The notes under the pieces were generated by a model. That model ran no database searches, had not been told where the DNA came from, and was given only the letters and a program-made list of their open reading frames with translations. The position numbers were made by a program, and so were the translations under genes. Shown in pieces: positions 17,067 through 26,614 of a stretch of 64,000 bases of DNA. Source of the stretch: Streptomyces sp. D2-8 (GTDB lineage Bacteria > Actinomycetota > Actinomycetes > Streptomycetales > Streptomycetaceae); the NCBI RefSeq assembly GCF_023184515.1, contig NZ_JAAHBP010000008.1, positions 124,001 to 188,000 of the forward strand, in the 5' to 3' direction. The first letter of the stretch is position 1. Each line of letters opens with the position of its first letter.

Positions 17067-17840
17067 ATGGTAGGGGCTCCACTGGACACCACCAGAGCTG
17101 ACAGGGGAGGTGCGGCTGCGCCTGTGGATCGCGCAGGAGTGCTCCGGCGCTTCCTCGGATCGGCGGGCAGGCCGACATCTGTGAACGACACCGCTGCTGA
17201 CCACAGTCACGCCGCTGACTTCGCCCAGACCGCGACCTTCACCACCGACGCGGACGGGCAGGCGTGGACTCCGCCCACGTGGGAGGAGATCGTCAGCACG
17301 CACAGCGGCCGGGTCTACCGGCTCGCCTACCGCCTGACCGGCAACCAGCACGACGCGGAGGACCTCACGCAGGAGGTCTTCGTCCGCGTCTTCCGCTCAC
17401 TGTCGACCTACACGCCGGGCACCTTCGAGGGCTGGCTGCACCGCATCACCACGAACCTGTTCCTGGACATGGTCCGTCGCAAGCAGCGCATCCGCTTCGA
17501 CGCGCTCGGCGAGGACGCGGCCGAGCGGCTGCCCAGCAAGGAGCCCACGCCGCAGCAGGCCTTCAACGACGCGCACTTCGACGCGGACGTCCAGCAGGCC
17601 CTCGACACCCTGGCCCCGGAGTTCCGCGCCGCGGTCGTCCTGTGCGACATCGAAGGGCTGTCGTACGAGGAGATCGCCGCGACTCTCGGCGTCAAGCTCG
17701 GCACGGTCCGCTCGCGGATCCACCGTGGCCGGTCCCAGCTGCGCAAGGCCCTCGCGCACCGCTCACCGGAGGCGCGTGCCGAGCGCCGCTCCTTCGTGCC
17801 CCGTGTTCCCGCCCTGGGAGGAGGGGGCGCGAGCGCGTGA
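17067..17840 (+). CDS. sigE: ECF RNA polymerase sigma factor, SigE (M. tuberculosis type)
   Basis: At 257 residues, region 2 (THSGRVYRLAYRL through TTNLFLDMVRRKQRIR) and region 4 (ALDTLAPEFRAAVVL and LSYEEIAATLGVKLGTVRSR) are complete, with an N-terminal extension of about 70 residues. ATG 17067 (MVGAPLDTTRADRGG) follows GAGGTGG; an earlier in-frame ATG at 16962 would add 35 weakly conserved residues. The gene order with anti-sigma, htrA and tatB equals Rv1221-Rv1224, so its regulon is probably envelope stress. It is not the same as S. coelicolor SigE of the cell-wall two-component system. The stop overlaps the next start (GTGA). Confidence 0.92.
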   Translation: MVGAPLDTTRADRGGAAAPVDRAGVLRRFLGSAGRPTSVNDTAADHSHAADFAQTATFTTDADGQAWTPPTWEEIVSTHSGRVYRLAYRLTGNQHDAEDLTQEVFVRVFRSLSTYTPGTFEGWLHRITTNLFLDMVRRKQRIRFDALGEDAAERLPSKEPTPQQAFNDAHFDADVQQALDTLAPEFRAAVVLCDIEGLSYEEIAATLGVKLGTVRSRIHRGRSQLRKALAHRSPEARAERRSFVPRVPALGGGGASA

Positions 17841-18877
17841 GCGGATCTCGGCCGAAAGCCTCCGAGGGTCACCTCGCAGAGCAGCATCTGGGAGACCGAC
17901 TCTCCGCCCTGGTGGACGGAGAGCTCGGTCATGACGCGCGTGAGCGCGTACTGGCGCATGTGGCCACCTGCCCGAAGTGCAAGGCGGAGGTGGACGCCCA
18001 GCGCCGGCTGAAGAACGTCTTCGCGGAGGCGGCCCCGCCGCCCCCCTCCGAGAGTTTCCTGGCCCGCCTGCAGGGACTACCCGCGGGCGGCGGCCCGGAC
18101 GGTGATGCCACACCGCCGGGCGGAGGAGGGCTGCCCGGAAGTCTGTCCGGACGGTTCGGATCGTCCGGGGCCTTCGGCGTGAAGCGCGGCGAGCGCTTCG
18201 AGTTCGGGTACGCCCCGTCCCGGCCGCACCTGCCCGTGCTGCCCGCGTCCCCGGGAAACCGGAGCCTCCCCTCCGACTCCAGCGGCCTGCCCTCCGATCA
18301 CCGGGGCCTTCCCTCGGAGAGGGGCTTCCGCATCCACGACGTCGGCCGGCACGACGGCGACCGGTCCTCCTCGCGGCTGCGCTTCGCGTTCGTGGCCGCC
18401 GGTGCCGTGTCCCTGGCCGCGATCGCGCTGGGCGGCGTCACCTCTGGCACCCCGACCGACACGGATGCCCGCGGCGGCCAGGGCGCGGGGAGCAACGTGA
18501 CCCCGGTGCGCCCCCAGGGCTCCGGCGCCGCGACATCGCCCGAATCCCAGCGCCGCCGGACCGCGCCGCTGCTCGGGCAGGCGCCCGGCCAGAACATGCT
18601 CGGCCACACCCCGGTCGCCCCGACCGAGGTCTCCGCCCCGCTGCTGCCCGGGGTGGCGCCCGCCGCTCAGCACCACGCGCTGCACGCGCTGACCGCCCCG
18701 GTGGTGGCCGGTGCCGCCGTCATGTCCCCGCTGATACGTCCGCTCGAGGCGGCCACGCCGGCCGCCCTGACCTCGTGGTCCGCGGTCCCCGAGATCACGG
18801 CACCCCTGTTCGCCGTGCCCCTTCCGGACCCGGCCTCGTCCGCCTCTTCCTCCGCCTCCCCCCGTACGGCTCACTGA
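17837..18877 (+). CDS. rseA: zinc-containing anti-sigma factor (RseA-like, zf-HC2), membrane-anchored
   Basis: This 346-residue protein begins with a ZAS domain, LGDRLSALVDGELGHDARERV then HVATCPKC; His41, Cys45 and Cys48 are the Hx3Cx2C zinc motif. It probably holds SigE inactive until stress. Residues 60-170 are Pro/Ser-rich with repeated LPSD or LPSE, and one TM lies near residues 185-205 (FVAAGAVSLAAIALGG), followed by a long extracytoplasmic tail rich in Ala/Pro. The GTG at 17837 is fixed by overlap with sigE. The mycobacterial RseA has no long exported tail that I recall; here the tail could sense envelope or HtrA action. The name is given by synteny. Confidence 0.85.
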   Translation: MSGSRPKASEGHLAEQHLGDRLSALVDGELGHDARERVLAHVATCPKCKAEVDAQRRLKNVFAEAAPPPPSESFLARLQGLPAGGGPDGDATPPGGGGLPGSLSGRFGSSGAFGVKRGERFEFGYAPSRPHLPVLPASPGNRSLPSDSSGLPSDHRGLPSERGFRIHDVGRHDGDRSSSRLRFAFVAAGAVSLAAIALGGVTSGTPTDTDARGGQGAGSNVTPVRPQGSGAATSPESQRRRTAPLLGQAPGQNMLGHTPVAPTEVSAPLLPGVAPAAQHHALHALTAPVVAGAAVMSPLIRPLEAATPAALTSWSAVPEITAPLFAVPLPDPASSASSSASPRTAH

Positions 18878-19008
18878 CCGGCGTCTGCGCAGCGGCACGC
18901 GAACCTGATTGAATCCGGGGGTTGTCGCCCGCTGCCCAGGTGTGGCCGGGCGCCGATTCGACGAACAGCGGCCACCGCGACGAGCCGTGCCGCGGCTGTG
19001 GGGAGAGC

Positions 19009-20958
19009 ATGAACGAGGGGAAGCCCACGAAGGCGAAGTGGTGGAGCCGTCCACGGCCGCAGAACCTTGCGGGGGAGCCGGAGGGTACGGACCGGGCCGT
19101 GGCGCGGGACCCGGGCGTGAACGGGGTGCCCGGGCCGCTGACGGCCCCGGCCGACCTGACCGGCACCGACGGGGACTTCGAGCTGGCACGTCCCGCGGCT
19201 CGGCACGACGACGACGGCGACTACGAGCTGAGGCGTCCCGAGGCGGTTCCGGCCCAGGGCGCGGGGGAGCCCTCCGCATCGGCGCCCGGGGCGGCGGAGC
19301 CCGGCGACGGCGCCCCGGCTCGGACCATGGACCGGGGCGCCGTGGAGGCCGCTGCCGCGGTCCCAGCCGCCCGGCAGGCCGGCCAGGACGCCCCCGTCAC
19401 CTCCGCCTCACCCGCCGTGCCGGCCGAGGGCGCTCCCAGGCCGCTGCACGACCCCGACCCCTACAGCACCCCGCCCTACGGCGAGCCCGGTCCCTGGGCG
19501 CCCGCGCCGCCCGTCCAGCACCCCGCGACGACCCCCGCGCAGGGCGTGGCGATACCGGGCACCCCTGCCGTTCCTCCGCCCCACGGCACACCGCCTGCAC
19601 CGGCCCCCAACAGCCCCGCGCCTGCCGCGCACGCGCCGGCCGAGATGCCGGCCCCCGGCGCCCCCGCACCCATGCCGGCCGCGGTGCCGCCCGCGGCGCC
19701 GGTCTACGCCGAGCCTCCAGCACCAGAGCCGGCCAGCCCCGCCCCCACCCCCTGGCAGCGCTACGACCCCTGGGCGGCTCCCGCGTCTGCCGGCGGGCAC
19801 GGCCCTCTCCAGCAGAACGGCGCCGCCGTGCTGAGCACGGAGCAGCGGCGCAAGCGGGGCAAGAAGTCCCTGGTGCTCGGCGCCGTGCTGCTCGCGCTCG
19901 TGTCCGGGGGCCTCGGCGGCGCCGTAGGGACGTATCTGGAGCGGAACGGGGGCGTCGGGACCCTCGAGCTGCCGCAGGCCGGGAAAGAGGCCTCCGCGCG
20001 GGACGCGGACAGTGTGGCCGGGATCGCCGGGCGGGCCCTGCCCAGCGTGGTCACCCTGCATGTCAGCGGCGCGGGCGAGCAGGGCACGGGCACCGGCTTC
20101 GTGCTCGACACCCGCGGGCACATCCTCACCAACAACCACGTCGTGCAGCCCGCCGGATCGGGCGGCGAGATCACCGTGACCTTCAACGGCGGGCAGACCG
20201 CCCAAGCCGAGATCGTCGGCCGGGACAGCGGCTACGACCTCGCCGTCGTCAAGGTGAAGGGCGTCAGCGGACTCACCCCGCTGCCCCTCGGCAACTCGGA
20301 CAACGTGCAGGTCGGCGACCCGGTCGTGGCCATCGGCGCCCCCTTCGACCTGGCCGGCACGGTCACCTCCGGCATCATCAGCGCCAAGCAGCGGCCCATC
20401 ACGGCCGGCGGTGAGAAGGGCGACGGCAGCGACGTGTCGTACGTCGACGCGCTGCAGACCGACGCGCCCATCAACCCCGGCAACTCCGGCGGCCCGCTGC
20501 TGGACGCCCGGGCCCGGGTCATCGGCATCAACTCGGCCATCCGCTCGGCGGACAGCGGCTCCACGCAGGACAGCGGCCGGGCCGGTTCGATAGGCCTCGG
20601 CTTCGCCATACCCATCAACCAGGGCAAACGCGTCGCCGAAGAGCTGATCAACACCGGGAAGGCGACCCACCCGGTCATCGGCATCACCCTGGACATGGAC
20701 TACACGGGCGACGGCGCCCGTGTCGCCGCCGAGCGCAGCGAGGGCGGAGCGCCGGTCACCGCGGGCGGCCCGGGCGCCAAGGCCGGGATCAAGGCGGGCG
20801 ATGTCATCACCGAGGTCGACGGCCAACGGGTGCACACCGGCGAGGAACTGATCGTCAAGACCCGGGCGCACCGCCCCGGCGACCGGCTGGAACTGACCGT
20901 CGAGCGCGGCGGCAAGGAGCGGAAGGTCTCGCTCGTCCTCGGCTCGGCCGGTGGCTGA
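19009..20958 (+). CDS. htrA: membrane-bound HtrA/DegP-type serine protease with PDZ domain
   Basis: At 649 residues, residues 1-270 are cytoplasmic, Pro/Ala-rich and poorly structured, followed by a basic patch and one TM (KRGKKSLVLGAVLLALVSGG, about 285-310). The trypsin-like domain has His377 (NNHVV), Asp410 (YDLAVV) and Ser493 (GNSGGP), the complete triad. A C-terminal PDZ domain starts at PVIGITLDMDY and ends near residue 645. ATG 19009 has GGGGAGAGC directly before it; an upstream TTG reading is less likely. It probably acts on misfolded exported proteins and on the SigE/anti-sigma pathway, as Rv1223 does in mycobacteria. Confidence 0.92.
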   Translation: MNEGKPTKAKWWSRPRPQNLAGEPEGTDRAVARDPGVNGVPGPLTAPADLTGTDGDFELARPAARHDDDGDYELRRPEAVPAQGAGEPSASAPGAAEPGDGAPARTMDRGAVEAAAAVPAARQAGQDAPVTSASPAVPAEGAPRPLHDPDPYSTPPYGEPGPWAPAPPVQHPATTPAQGVAIPGTPAVPPPHGTPPAPAPNSPAPAAHAPAEMPAPGAPAPMPAAVPPAAPVYAEPPAPEPASPAPTPWQRYDPWAAPASAGGHGPLQQNGAAVLSTEQRRKRGKKSLVLGAVLLALVSGGLGGAVGTYLERNGGVGTLELPQAGKEASARDADSVAGIAGRALPSVVTLHVSGAGEQGTGTGFVLDTRGHILTNNHVVQPAGSGGEITVTFNGGQTAQAEIVGRDSGYDLAVVKVKGVSGLTPLPLGNSDNVQVGDPVVAIGAPFDLAGTVTSGIISAKQRPITAGGEKGDGSDVSYVDALQTDAPINPGNSGGPLLDARARVIGINSAIRSADSGSTQDSGRAGSIGLGFAIPINQGKRVAEELINTGKATHPVIGITLDMDYTGDGARVAAERSEGGAPVTAGGPGAKAGIKAGDVITEVDGQRVHTGEELIVKTRAHRPGDRLELTVERGGKERKVSLVLGSAGG

Positions 20959-21182
20959 GGCATGAGGTCCGGGACCCGCGGAGACGGCTCAGCAGCCCGC
21001 ACAAGGGACCGACAAGGCAAACAATCGGGAAAGCGCTCCCACCTCCCGCACTCGGAGGTCCCGGGACAGTACCGGTCCGACAGGATCGCCGGGTACCGTG
21101 GATCCGGCCCGGACCACGGCAAGACCCGCACCGACCACGAGGGCCGAGGACCGAGGACCGAGGACATCGCAAGGAGCTTCAG

Positions 21183-21632
21183 GTGTTCAATGACATAGGA
21201 CCACTCGAGCTGGTGACGCTCATCGTCCTCGCCGTGCTCGTCTTCGGTCCGGACAAGCTCCCCAAGGTCATCCAGGACGTGACGCGCACGATCCGGAAGA
21301 TCCGTGAGTTCTCGGAGAGCGCCAAGAACGACATCCGGGAGGAACTCGGCCCGGAGTTCAAGGACTTCGAGTTCGAGGACCTCAACCCCAAGGCCTACCT
21401 CCGCAAGCAGCTGGACAACGAGGACCTGGGGCTCAAGGAGATCCGCAACGGCTTCGACCTGAAGAAGGAGATGGCCGAGGTCACCGACGCCGTCCACAGC
21501 CGTGACTCCGACTCGTCCTCCGGGTCGTCCGCCGGCGCCGCCGGTTCGTCCGGTGGCCGGATCGACATGACGAAGAAGCCTCAGACGCCCGCTCCGGACG
21601 ACCGGCCGCCCTTCGACGCGGACGCCACCTGA
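21183..21632 (+). CDS. tatB: Sec-independent translocase protein TatB
   Basis: This 149-residue protein has the TatB plan: a short N-terminus FNDIGPLELVTLIVLAVLVF with the conserved Glu-Leu and one TM, a GPDKLP hinge, a long amphipathic helix (VIQDVTRTIRKIREFSESAK), and a charged C-terminal tail. The GTG start at 21183 follows AAGGAGC. It supports twin-arginine export with TatA/TatC, which are elsewhere. The gap of 224 bases after htrA suggests its own promoter. The location after htrA is as in M. tuberculosis (Rv1224). Confidence 0.93.
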   Translation: MFNDIGPLELVTLIVLAVLVFGPDKLPKVIQDVTRTIRKIREFSESAKNDIREELGPEFKDFEFEDLNPKAYLRKQLDNEDLGLKEIRNGFDLKKEMAEVTDAVHSRDSDSSSGSSAGAAGSSGGRIDMTKKPQTPAPDDRPPFDADAT

Positions 21633-21859
21633 GCGACACGCCCAGGGGCGCACACCCCCGCGCGCGTGACGCGTTTCATACTCCGGTCGGGCTGTGTACG
21701 GCCTGAACCGGGCGCCCGTGCGGCCCCCGCGCCGGGCGGTTTCCCTGCTGCTCGCAGCGGTGTGGCTATGCTGCCGAGTTGTTGTGCGGACCGTGACGAG
21801 TACGCCCGAAGGGGGGCGGGCCGTTTTGGTCCGACTAGAGCGAGGAGGCGTCCGGGCAC

Positions 21860-22531
21860 ATGGAGACGACGAGTCGGGAAGTCGCGCAGACGCCGGCCGC
21901 GGAGGGTGGACAACAGCTCCCCTTCGCCCGGCGTACGGTCGACGGCTACCTGCGTGCGCCCTTCCCGTGGTACGGCCTCGATGAGGCCTTCACGGGGCCG
22001 CGCTGGCTGATGCAGGTCGGTACGACGGCCGACGGAGCCGTGGAACACGGGTCGATCGGGCACGGGGACGAACCCACGGTGCGCAACGAGCATGCCGCCG
22101 GGGGCGATCAGGAGGCCAAGGAGAAGTTCGCGGTCGTCGTGACCGTGGCGGCGAATCCCTCACGGCGCACGGCGGACGGTACGGGGCTGCTGGAGGCCAC
22201 GTCGGTGTCCTCCGCGGCGTGGCTCGCGGGTGTGGGACTGCTGTCCTTCACCTGGCCCGGGTCGATGGACCACACGCTGCGGGACGACTGGCTGGAGCAG
22301 CAGACCGAGACCGCGTGGGTGCTGGCGGACGACCTGGACGGGGCCGACTGGTCGACGCTGTCGCTTCCCGTGGACGGGGTGCCGACGGCGTTCCACTACC
22401 GGGAGTCCGAGTTCGGCTGGGTGCTGGCCGGTTCCACCTCGGCAGGGGTTCACGTCGGGGCGTACGGCAGGGGCATGAGTGCCTATGGGCTCGGGTTCGC
22501 CGTGGTGAAGGACATCGCCGCCTACGCGTGA
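21860..22531 (+). CDS. conserved hypothetical protein of actinomycetes
   Basis: This 223-residue protein has no family I recognise. It is soluble, with no signal peptide or TM. The sequence alternates beta-strand-like stretches (FAVVVTVAANPS, WVLADDLDGADWS, GVHVGAYGRGMSAYGL) and aromatic residues, so it may be a single globular domain. GAGGAGG lies 11 bases before the ATG. It is convergent with mrp, sharing a hairpin at 22537-22565. No function is claimed. Confidence 0.7.
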   Translation: METTSREVAQTPAAEGGQQLPFARRTVDGYLRAPFPWYGLDEAFTGPRWLMQVGTTADGAVEHGSIGHGDEPTVRNEHAAGGDQEAKEKFAVVVTVAANPSRRTADGTGLLEATSVSSAAWLAGVGLLSFTWPGSMDHTLRDDWLEQQTETAWVLADDLDGADWSTLSLPVDGVPTAFHYRESEFGWVLAGSTSAGVHVGAYGRGMSAYGLGFAVVKDIAAYA

Positions 22532-22536
22532 GGCCA

Positions 22537-22565
22537 CCGGGGCGCCGGGTGTTTCGGCGCCCCGG
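22537..22565. terminator. hairpin between convergent genes
   Basis: An 11-base perfect stem (22537-22547 with 22555-22565) has a seven-base loop, and an A-run follows on the + strand. It lies between the 21860 gene (+) and mrp (-). Confidence 0.6.
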
Positions 22566-22580
22566 AAAAAGCAGGACGTC

Positions 22581-23714
22581 TCAGAACTTGTTCCTCGGGG
22601 TGATCCCCAGGGACAGGCCCGACAGGCCGCGCTGGCGGCCGCCCAGCTTGCCCGCGATCGCCCGGAGGGCCGAGCCCGCTGGGGAGTCCGGGTCCGTCAG
22701 GACGACGGGCCGGCCGTCGTCGCCGCCCTCGCGGAGTCGGACGTCGATGGGGATGCTGCCGAGGACCGGGACGTTCGTGCCGGTCGTGCGGGTCAGGCCG
22801 TCGGCGACCACCTGGCCGCCGCCCGTGCCGAAGACGTCGACCATCTCGTCGCAGTGCGGGCAGGGCAGACCGGACATGTTCTCGACCACGCCGACGATCT
22901 TCTGGTGGGTCTGGACGGCGATGGAGCCCGCGCGCTCGGCGACCTCGGCCGCCGCCTGCTGCGGCGTCGTGACGACCAGGATCTCGGCGTTCGGGACCAG
23001 TTGGGCGACGGAGATCGCGATGTCGCCGGTGCCGGGCGGCAGGTCCAGCAGCAGGACGTCCAGGTCGCCCCAGTACACGTCCGCGAGGAACTGCTGGAGG
23101 GCGCGGTGGAGCATCGGGCCGCGCCAGACGACCGGGGCGTTGCCCGGGGTGAACATGCCGATGGAGATGACCTTCACGCCGTTCGCGGACGGCGGCATGA
23201 TCATGTTCTCGACCTGGGTGGGACGGCCGTCCGCGCCCAGCATGCGCGGCACGGAGTGGCCGTAGATGTCGGCGTCGACGACACCGACCTTGAGGCCGTC
23301 GGCCGCCATCGCCGCCGCCAGGTTCACCGTCACCGAGGACTTGCCGACGCCGCCCTTGCCGGAGGCGACCGCGTAGACACGGGTCAGGCTGCCCGGCTTG
23401 GCGAAGGGCACCTCGCGCTCGGTCTGGCCGCCGCGCAGGGCGGACGCCAGCTCGCGGCGCTGCTCGTCGCTCATCACGTCGAGCGTGACGTCGACGCGGG
23501 TGACCCCCTCGACCGCGGAGACCGCGTCGGTCACGCGCTGCGTGATCGTGTCCCGCATCGGGCAGCCCGAGACCGTGAGGTACACGGTGACCGCGACCGC
23601 CCCGTCCGCGCCGATCTCCACGGACTTGACCATCCCGAGTTCGGTGATGGGCTTGTGGATCTCGGGGTCGTTCACCGTCGCCAGTGCCTCGCGCACCGCG
23701 TCTTCCGTAGCCAT
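22581..23714 (-). CDS. mrp: Mrp/NBP35-family iron-sulfur cluster carrier ATPase
   Basis: At 377 residues, an N-terminal MIP18-like (DUF59) domain of about 85 residues (VREALATVNDPEIHKPITEL) precedes the P-loop domain: VASGKGGVGKSSVTVNLA is a deviant Walker A with two Lys, VDADIYGHSVPRM is switch I, and LPPGTGDIAISV is switch II. A CPHCD motif (CxxC) holds the bridging Fe-S cluster. It matches Rv1229c in position. It probably loads 4Fe-4S clusters onto apoproteins in the cytosol. ATG 23714 is the plain choice. Confidence 0.92.
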   Translation of the reverse strand: MATEDAVREALATVNDPEIHKPITELGMVKSVEIGADGAVAVTVYLTVSGCPMRDTITQRVTDAVSAVEGVTRVDVTLDVMSDEQRRELASALRGGQTEREVPFAKPGSLTRVYAVASGKGGVGKSSVTVNLAAAMAADGLKVGVVDADIYGHSVPRMLGADGRPTQVENMIMPPSANGVKVISIGMFTPGNAPVVWRGPMLHRALQQFLADVYWGDLDVLLLDLPPGTGDIAISVAQLVPNAEILVVTTPQQAAAEVAERAGSIAVQTHQKIVGVVENMSGLPCPHCDEMVDVFGTGGGQVVADGLTRTTGTNVPVLGSIPIDVRLREGGDDGRPVVLTDPDSPAGSALRAIAGKLGGRQRGLSGLSLGITPRNKF

Positions 23715-23756
23715 AGGACGATGGTACGGCGCTCTACCGGTGCGTAGGAAAGCGTC

Positions 23757-24356
23757 TCAGCGGTCGTCTGCGTCACGTCCCCGTGACCGTTCCGCCGGGA
23801 ATACGACGGGGTCGTGACGATGGCCGTTCTGCCGTTCCTCCAGCTCCTTGATCACGTCCTGGAACTCCGAGCGGATCCAGTCGCGGGTGGCGACCTCGCC
23901 CAGGCCGATGCGCAGGGCCGCGATCTCGCGGGTCAGGTACTCCGTGTCCGCGATCGACCGCTCGTTCTGCTTGCGGTCCTGCTCCAGGTTGACCCGGTCG
24001 CGGTCGTCCTGCCGGTTCTGCGCGAGCAGGATCAGCGGGGCGGCGTAGGAGGCCTGGAGCGACAGCATCAGGGTCAGGAAGATGAACGGGTACTCGTCGA
24101 ACCGCAGGGGCCGGGGCGCGAGGCTGTTCCACGCCACCCACAGGATGATGGCGGCCGTCATCCAGACCAGGAACCGTCCGGTGCCGAGGAAGCGGGCGAT
24201 GCGTTCCGAGAACCGGCCGAAGGCCTCCGGGTCGTACTCGGGCAGGATCCGGTGCCGGGGCACCCCCGGCTGGTCGAGGCGGGCGGCGCGCGGCCGGGAG
24301 GCGGCCGTGGCGCCCGTCGGCGTGCGCTCGCGCAGGGTGTCGCGCTCAGGAACCAT
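23757..24356 (-). CDS. DUF1003 membrane protein
   Basis: This 199-residue protein matches the DUF1003 plan: a soluble N-terminus, two TMs (FLVWMTAAIILWVAWNSL and FIFLTLMLSLQASYAAPLIL) and a conserved NRQ-D-R--V-LEQD-K-NE segment at the second helix end, followed by a coiled-coil helix. The role is unknown, though it is often next to MgtE-like or Mg2+ genes. Its start overlaps the 3' end of the upstream CBS gene by 11 bases, so it is co-translated. It resembles Rv1231c in location. Confidence 0.88.
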   Translation of the reverse strand: MVPERDTLRERTPTGATAASRPRAARLDQPGVPRHRILPEYDPEAFGRFSERIARFLGTGRFLVWMTAAIILWVAWNSLAPRPLRFDEYPFIFLTLMLSLQASYAAPLILLAQNRQDDRDRVNLEQDRKQNERSIADTEYLTREIAALRIGLGEVATRDWIRSEFQDVIKELEERQNGHRHDPVVFPAERSRGRDADDR

Positions 24357-25629
24357 CGGTCGCCACCTCCTCGTCCAAGTGGAACTCGGTCTCCCGCCAG
24401 TCCTCGGGGAGCATGTGGTCGAGTACGTCGTCCACGGTCACCGCGCCCAGCAGCGAGCCGGCCTCGTCGACCACGGGGGCCGCGACCATGTCGTACGTGG
24501 CGAAGAAGCCCGCGATGGCCGGCAGCTCCGCCTCGGGGTCGAGGGGCTGCAGGTCGCTGTCCAGGATCGAGCTGACCAGCGAGGGCGGTGGCTCCCGCAG
24601 CAGGCGCTGGAAGTGGACGGTGCCCAGGTACTTGCCGGTCGGGGTGTCGTCGGGTGGGCGGCAGACGTAGACCTGGGCCGCCAGTGCGGGGGAGAGGTCG
24701 GCGTTACGGACGCGGGCGAGCGCGTCGGCGACGGTGGCGTCCGGCCGCAGCACGATCGGTTCCGTGGTCATCAGACCGCCCGCCGTGCGGTCCTCGTACG
24801 ACATCAGGCGCCGCATGTCGGCCGCGTCGCCGGGCTGCATCAGGCGCAGCAGCCGCTCCTGGTCGTCGGTGGGCAGCTCGCCCAGCAGGTCGGCGGCGTC
24901 GTCGGGGTCCATGGCCTCCAGGACGTCGGCGGCGCGCTCCTCCTTGAGCTTGCCGAGGATCTCGATCTGGTCGTCCTCCGGGAGCTCCTCCAGCACGTCG
25001 GCCAGGCGGTCGTCGTCCAGGGCGGCGGCGACCTCGGCCCGGCGCTTGGGGGAGAGGTGGTGCAGGACGTTGGCCAGGTCGGCCGGGCGCAGCTGCTCGA
25101 ACGTGGCGAGGAGGCTCTCCGCGCCCTGCCCCTGCTCCTCCAGGGAGAAGCCGGTCACGGCGGTCCACTCGACGGTCAGTGCCTCGCCCTTGGCGCGCCG
25201 GAAGGCGCTTCCCTTGCGGCCCTTGCGGACGAAGACCCGGTCGATCTCCCACTCCCGGCGGGCCGGCAGCTGATGCACCGACAGGTCGAGCACGGAGACC
25301 TCCTCGCCGGTCTCGGTGAGCGTCACGCGCCGGTCCAGCAGCTCCCCGAAGACGAGCCGCTCGGTGGGCCGCTGCTCGAAGCGCCGGACGTTCAGCACGC
25401 CGGTGGTGATGACCTGGCCGGACTGGATGGCCGTGACCCGGGTCATGGGCAGGAAGATGCGGCGGCGGGTGGCGAGTTCGACGACGAGGCCGAGCAGTCT
25501 CGGCGGTCGCTGCCCCACGCGCAGCATGACGACCAGATCGCGCACCCGCCCCACCTGGTCGCCGGCGGGGTCGAAGACGGCGATACCGGAGAGGTGCGAG
25601 ACGAAGATCCGGGGGGCGCCCGCTGCCAT
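24346..25629 (-). CDS. MgtE N-terminal/CBS domain protein with PRC-barrel, lacking the transport domain
   Basis: At 427 residues, an N-terminal PRC-barrel-like unit (VFDPAGDQVGRVRDLVV) is followed by the MgtE_N helical superhelix (LRPADLANVLHHLSPKRRAE through LLGELPTDDQ), then two CBS domains (GLMTTEPIVLRPDATVADAL and a second ending DDVLDHMLP). The five TM helices of a real MgtE channel are missing, so it cannot be a transporter by itself and may be a sensor. ATG 25629 has AAGGAG eight bases upstream; long upstream readings are not believed. It matches Rv1232c. Confidence 0.87.
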   Translation of the reverse strand: MAAGAPRIFVSHLSGIAVFDPAGDQVGRVRDLVVMLRVGQRPPRLLGLVVELATRRRIFLPMTRVTAIQSGQVITTGVLNVRRFEQRPTERLVFGELLDRRVTLTETGEEVSVLDLSVHQLPARREWEIDRVFVRKGRKGSAFRRAKGEALTVEWTAVTGFSLEEQGQGAESLLATFEQLRPADLANVLHHLSPKRRAEVAAALDDDRLADVLEELPEDDQIEILGKLKEERAADVLEAMDPDDAADLLGELPTDDQERLLRLMQPGDAADMRRLMSYEDRTAGGLMTTEPIVLRPDATVADALARVRNADLSPALAAQVYVCRPPDDTPTGKYLGTVHFQRLLREPPPSLVSSILDSDLQPLDPEAELPAIAGFFATYDMVAAPVVDEAGSLLGAVTVDDVLDHMLPEDWRETEFHLDEEVATDGS

Positions 25630-25854
25630 GGCCGCGGCTCCTTTTCGTGCGGGGTGGTTCGTGATGCCGTTGTGGGTGGCTGTCCTTGTGTCTGTGTCTT
25701 CCGAATTGCCCGCTCGGGTGGGCTTCAGGCTAGCCCGTCCCGATCGGCGACGCGTCGGCGGGCGGTCCGGACGGACTGGCTCCGATCTGCCCGCACGACC
25801 CCGGTACCCTGCGGTACGCCGTTCAGGTCTCCCGTCAGAGAGGCAGCTCCACCT

Positions 25855-26610
25855 GTGACTCCGATTCGCCAGAGCCGTGGCCGCAGAGCCGCACTCGCGA
25901 GCGTGACGTGCGCGCTGCTCGTGACGGGGACGGTGCTCACCGGCTGCGCGGAGGATCCGAACGAGGGCACCAACGGGGTCGGCAGACTCCCCGCCGCCAA
26001 GATCCAGGGCAAGACCCGCTCGGCCGCCGAGTCCGCCGGGGCGGTCCGTGTGCACGGCAACGTCGTCAGCGGCGGGCGGACCTACACGCTCGACATGCGG
26101 CTGAAGGACGACGGCGGCGACGGGTCGGTCACCTCGAAGGGGGCGACCTTCAAACTGCTGCGCATCGGCGAGCAGCTCTACGTCATGGCGGACGCCGAGT
26201 TCTGGACTCACGGCAGCGGCCAGGGCGGGAGCGGCAAGTCGGACGCGGCGGCGGCCTCCAAGCTCGGCGGCAAGTATGTGAAGGTGCCGAAGGGCGACCC
26301 CTCGTACAAGAAGTTCAGCGGTTTCACGGACAAGGGTCTCCTCCTCGACGGTCTGCTGACCCTGCACGGGACGCTCGCGACGGACGGCCACGACGAGGAG
26401 GCGGGCGTCCGCACCATCCGCGTCACCGGTGACAAGGGCTCCGGCGGCACCCTGGAGGTCTCCCTCGAGGGCAAGCCGTACCCGCTGCGCCTGGAGCGGG
26501 CCGGCGGGGCGGGCACCCTCACGTTCTCCGCCTGGGGTGAGGACTTCTCCCTCAGGGAGCCGGAGAAGAACGAGACGGTGGACTACGGCAAGCAGCTGCC
26601 GACGTCGTAG
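25855..26610 (+). CDS. LppX/LprG-like lipoprotein
   Basis: This 251-residue lipoprotein has a signal ending at LVTGTVLTGC (Cys about residue 30). The mature part has alternate strands, for example GAVRVHGNVVSGGRTYTLDMRL and FKLLRIGEQLYVMADAEFW, then LRLERAGGAGTLTFSAWGE at the end. The pattern resembles LppX/LprG-type lipid-binding lipoproteins but is not specific enough to name. The GTG start at 25855 follows GAGAGGC. It is divergent from the MgtE-N/CBS gene. Confidence 0.78.
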   Translation: MTPIRQSRGRRAALASVTCALLVTGTVLTGCAEDPNEGTNGVGRLPAAKIQGKTRSAAESAGAVRVHGNVVSGGRTYTLDMRLKDDGGDGSVTSKGATFKLLRIGEQLYVMADAEFWTHGSGQGGSGKSDAAAASKLGGKYVKVPKGDPSYKKFSGFTDKGLLLDGLLTLHGTLATDGHDEEAGVRTIRVTGDKGSGGTLEVSLEGKPYPLRLERAGGAGTLTFSAWGEDFSLREPEKNETVDYGKQLPTS

Positions 26611-26614
26611 GCCG

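Noticed and set aside
18922..19008. TTG extension of HtrA
   Set aside because: ATG 19009 has a good SD and the extra 29 residues are not needed for any domain.
24082..25854. Upstream extension of the lipoprotein reading
   Set aside because: It overlaps the CBS gene on the opposite strand and lacks a signal. GTG 25855 gives a perfect lipoprotein start.
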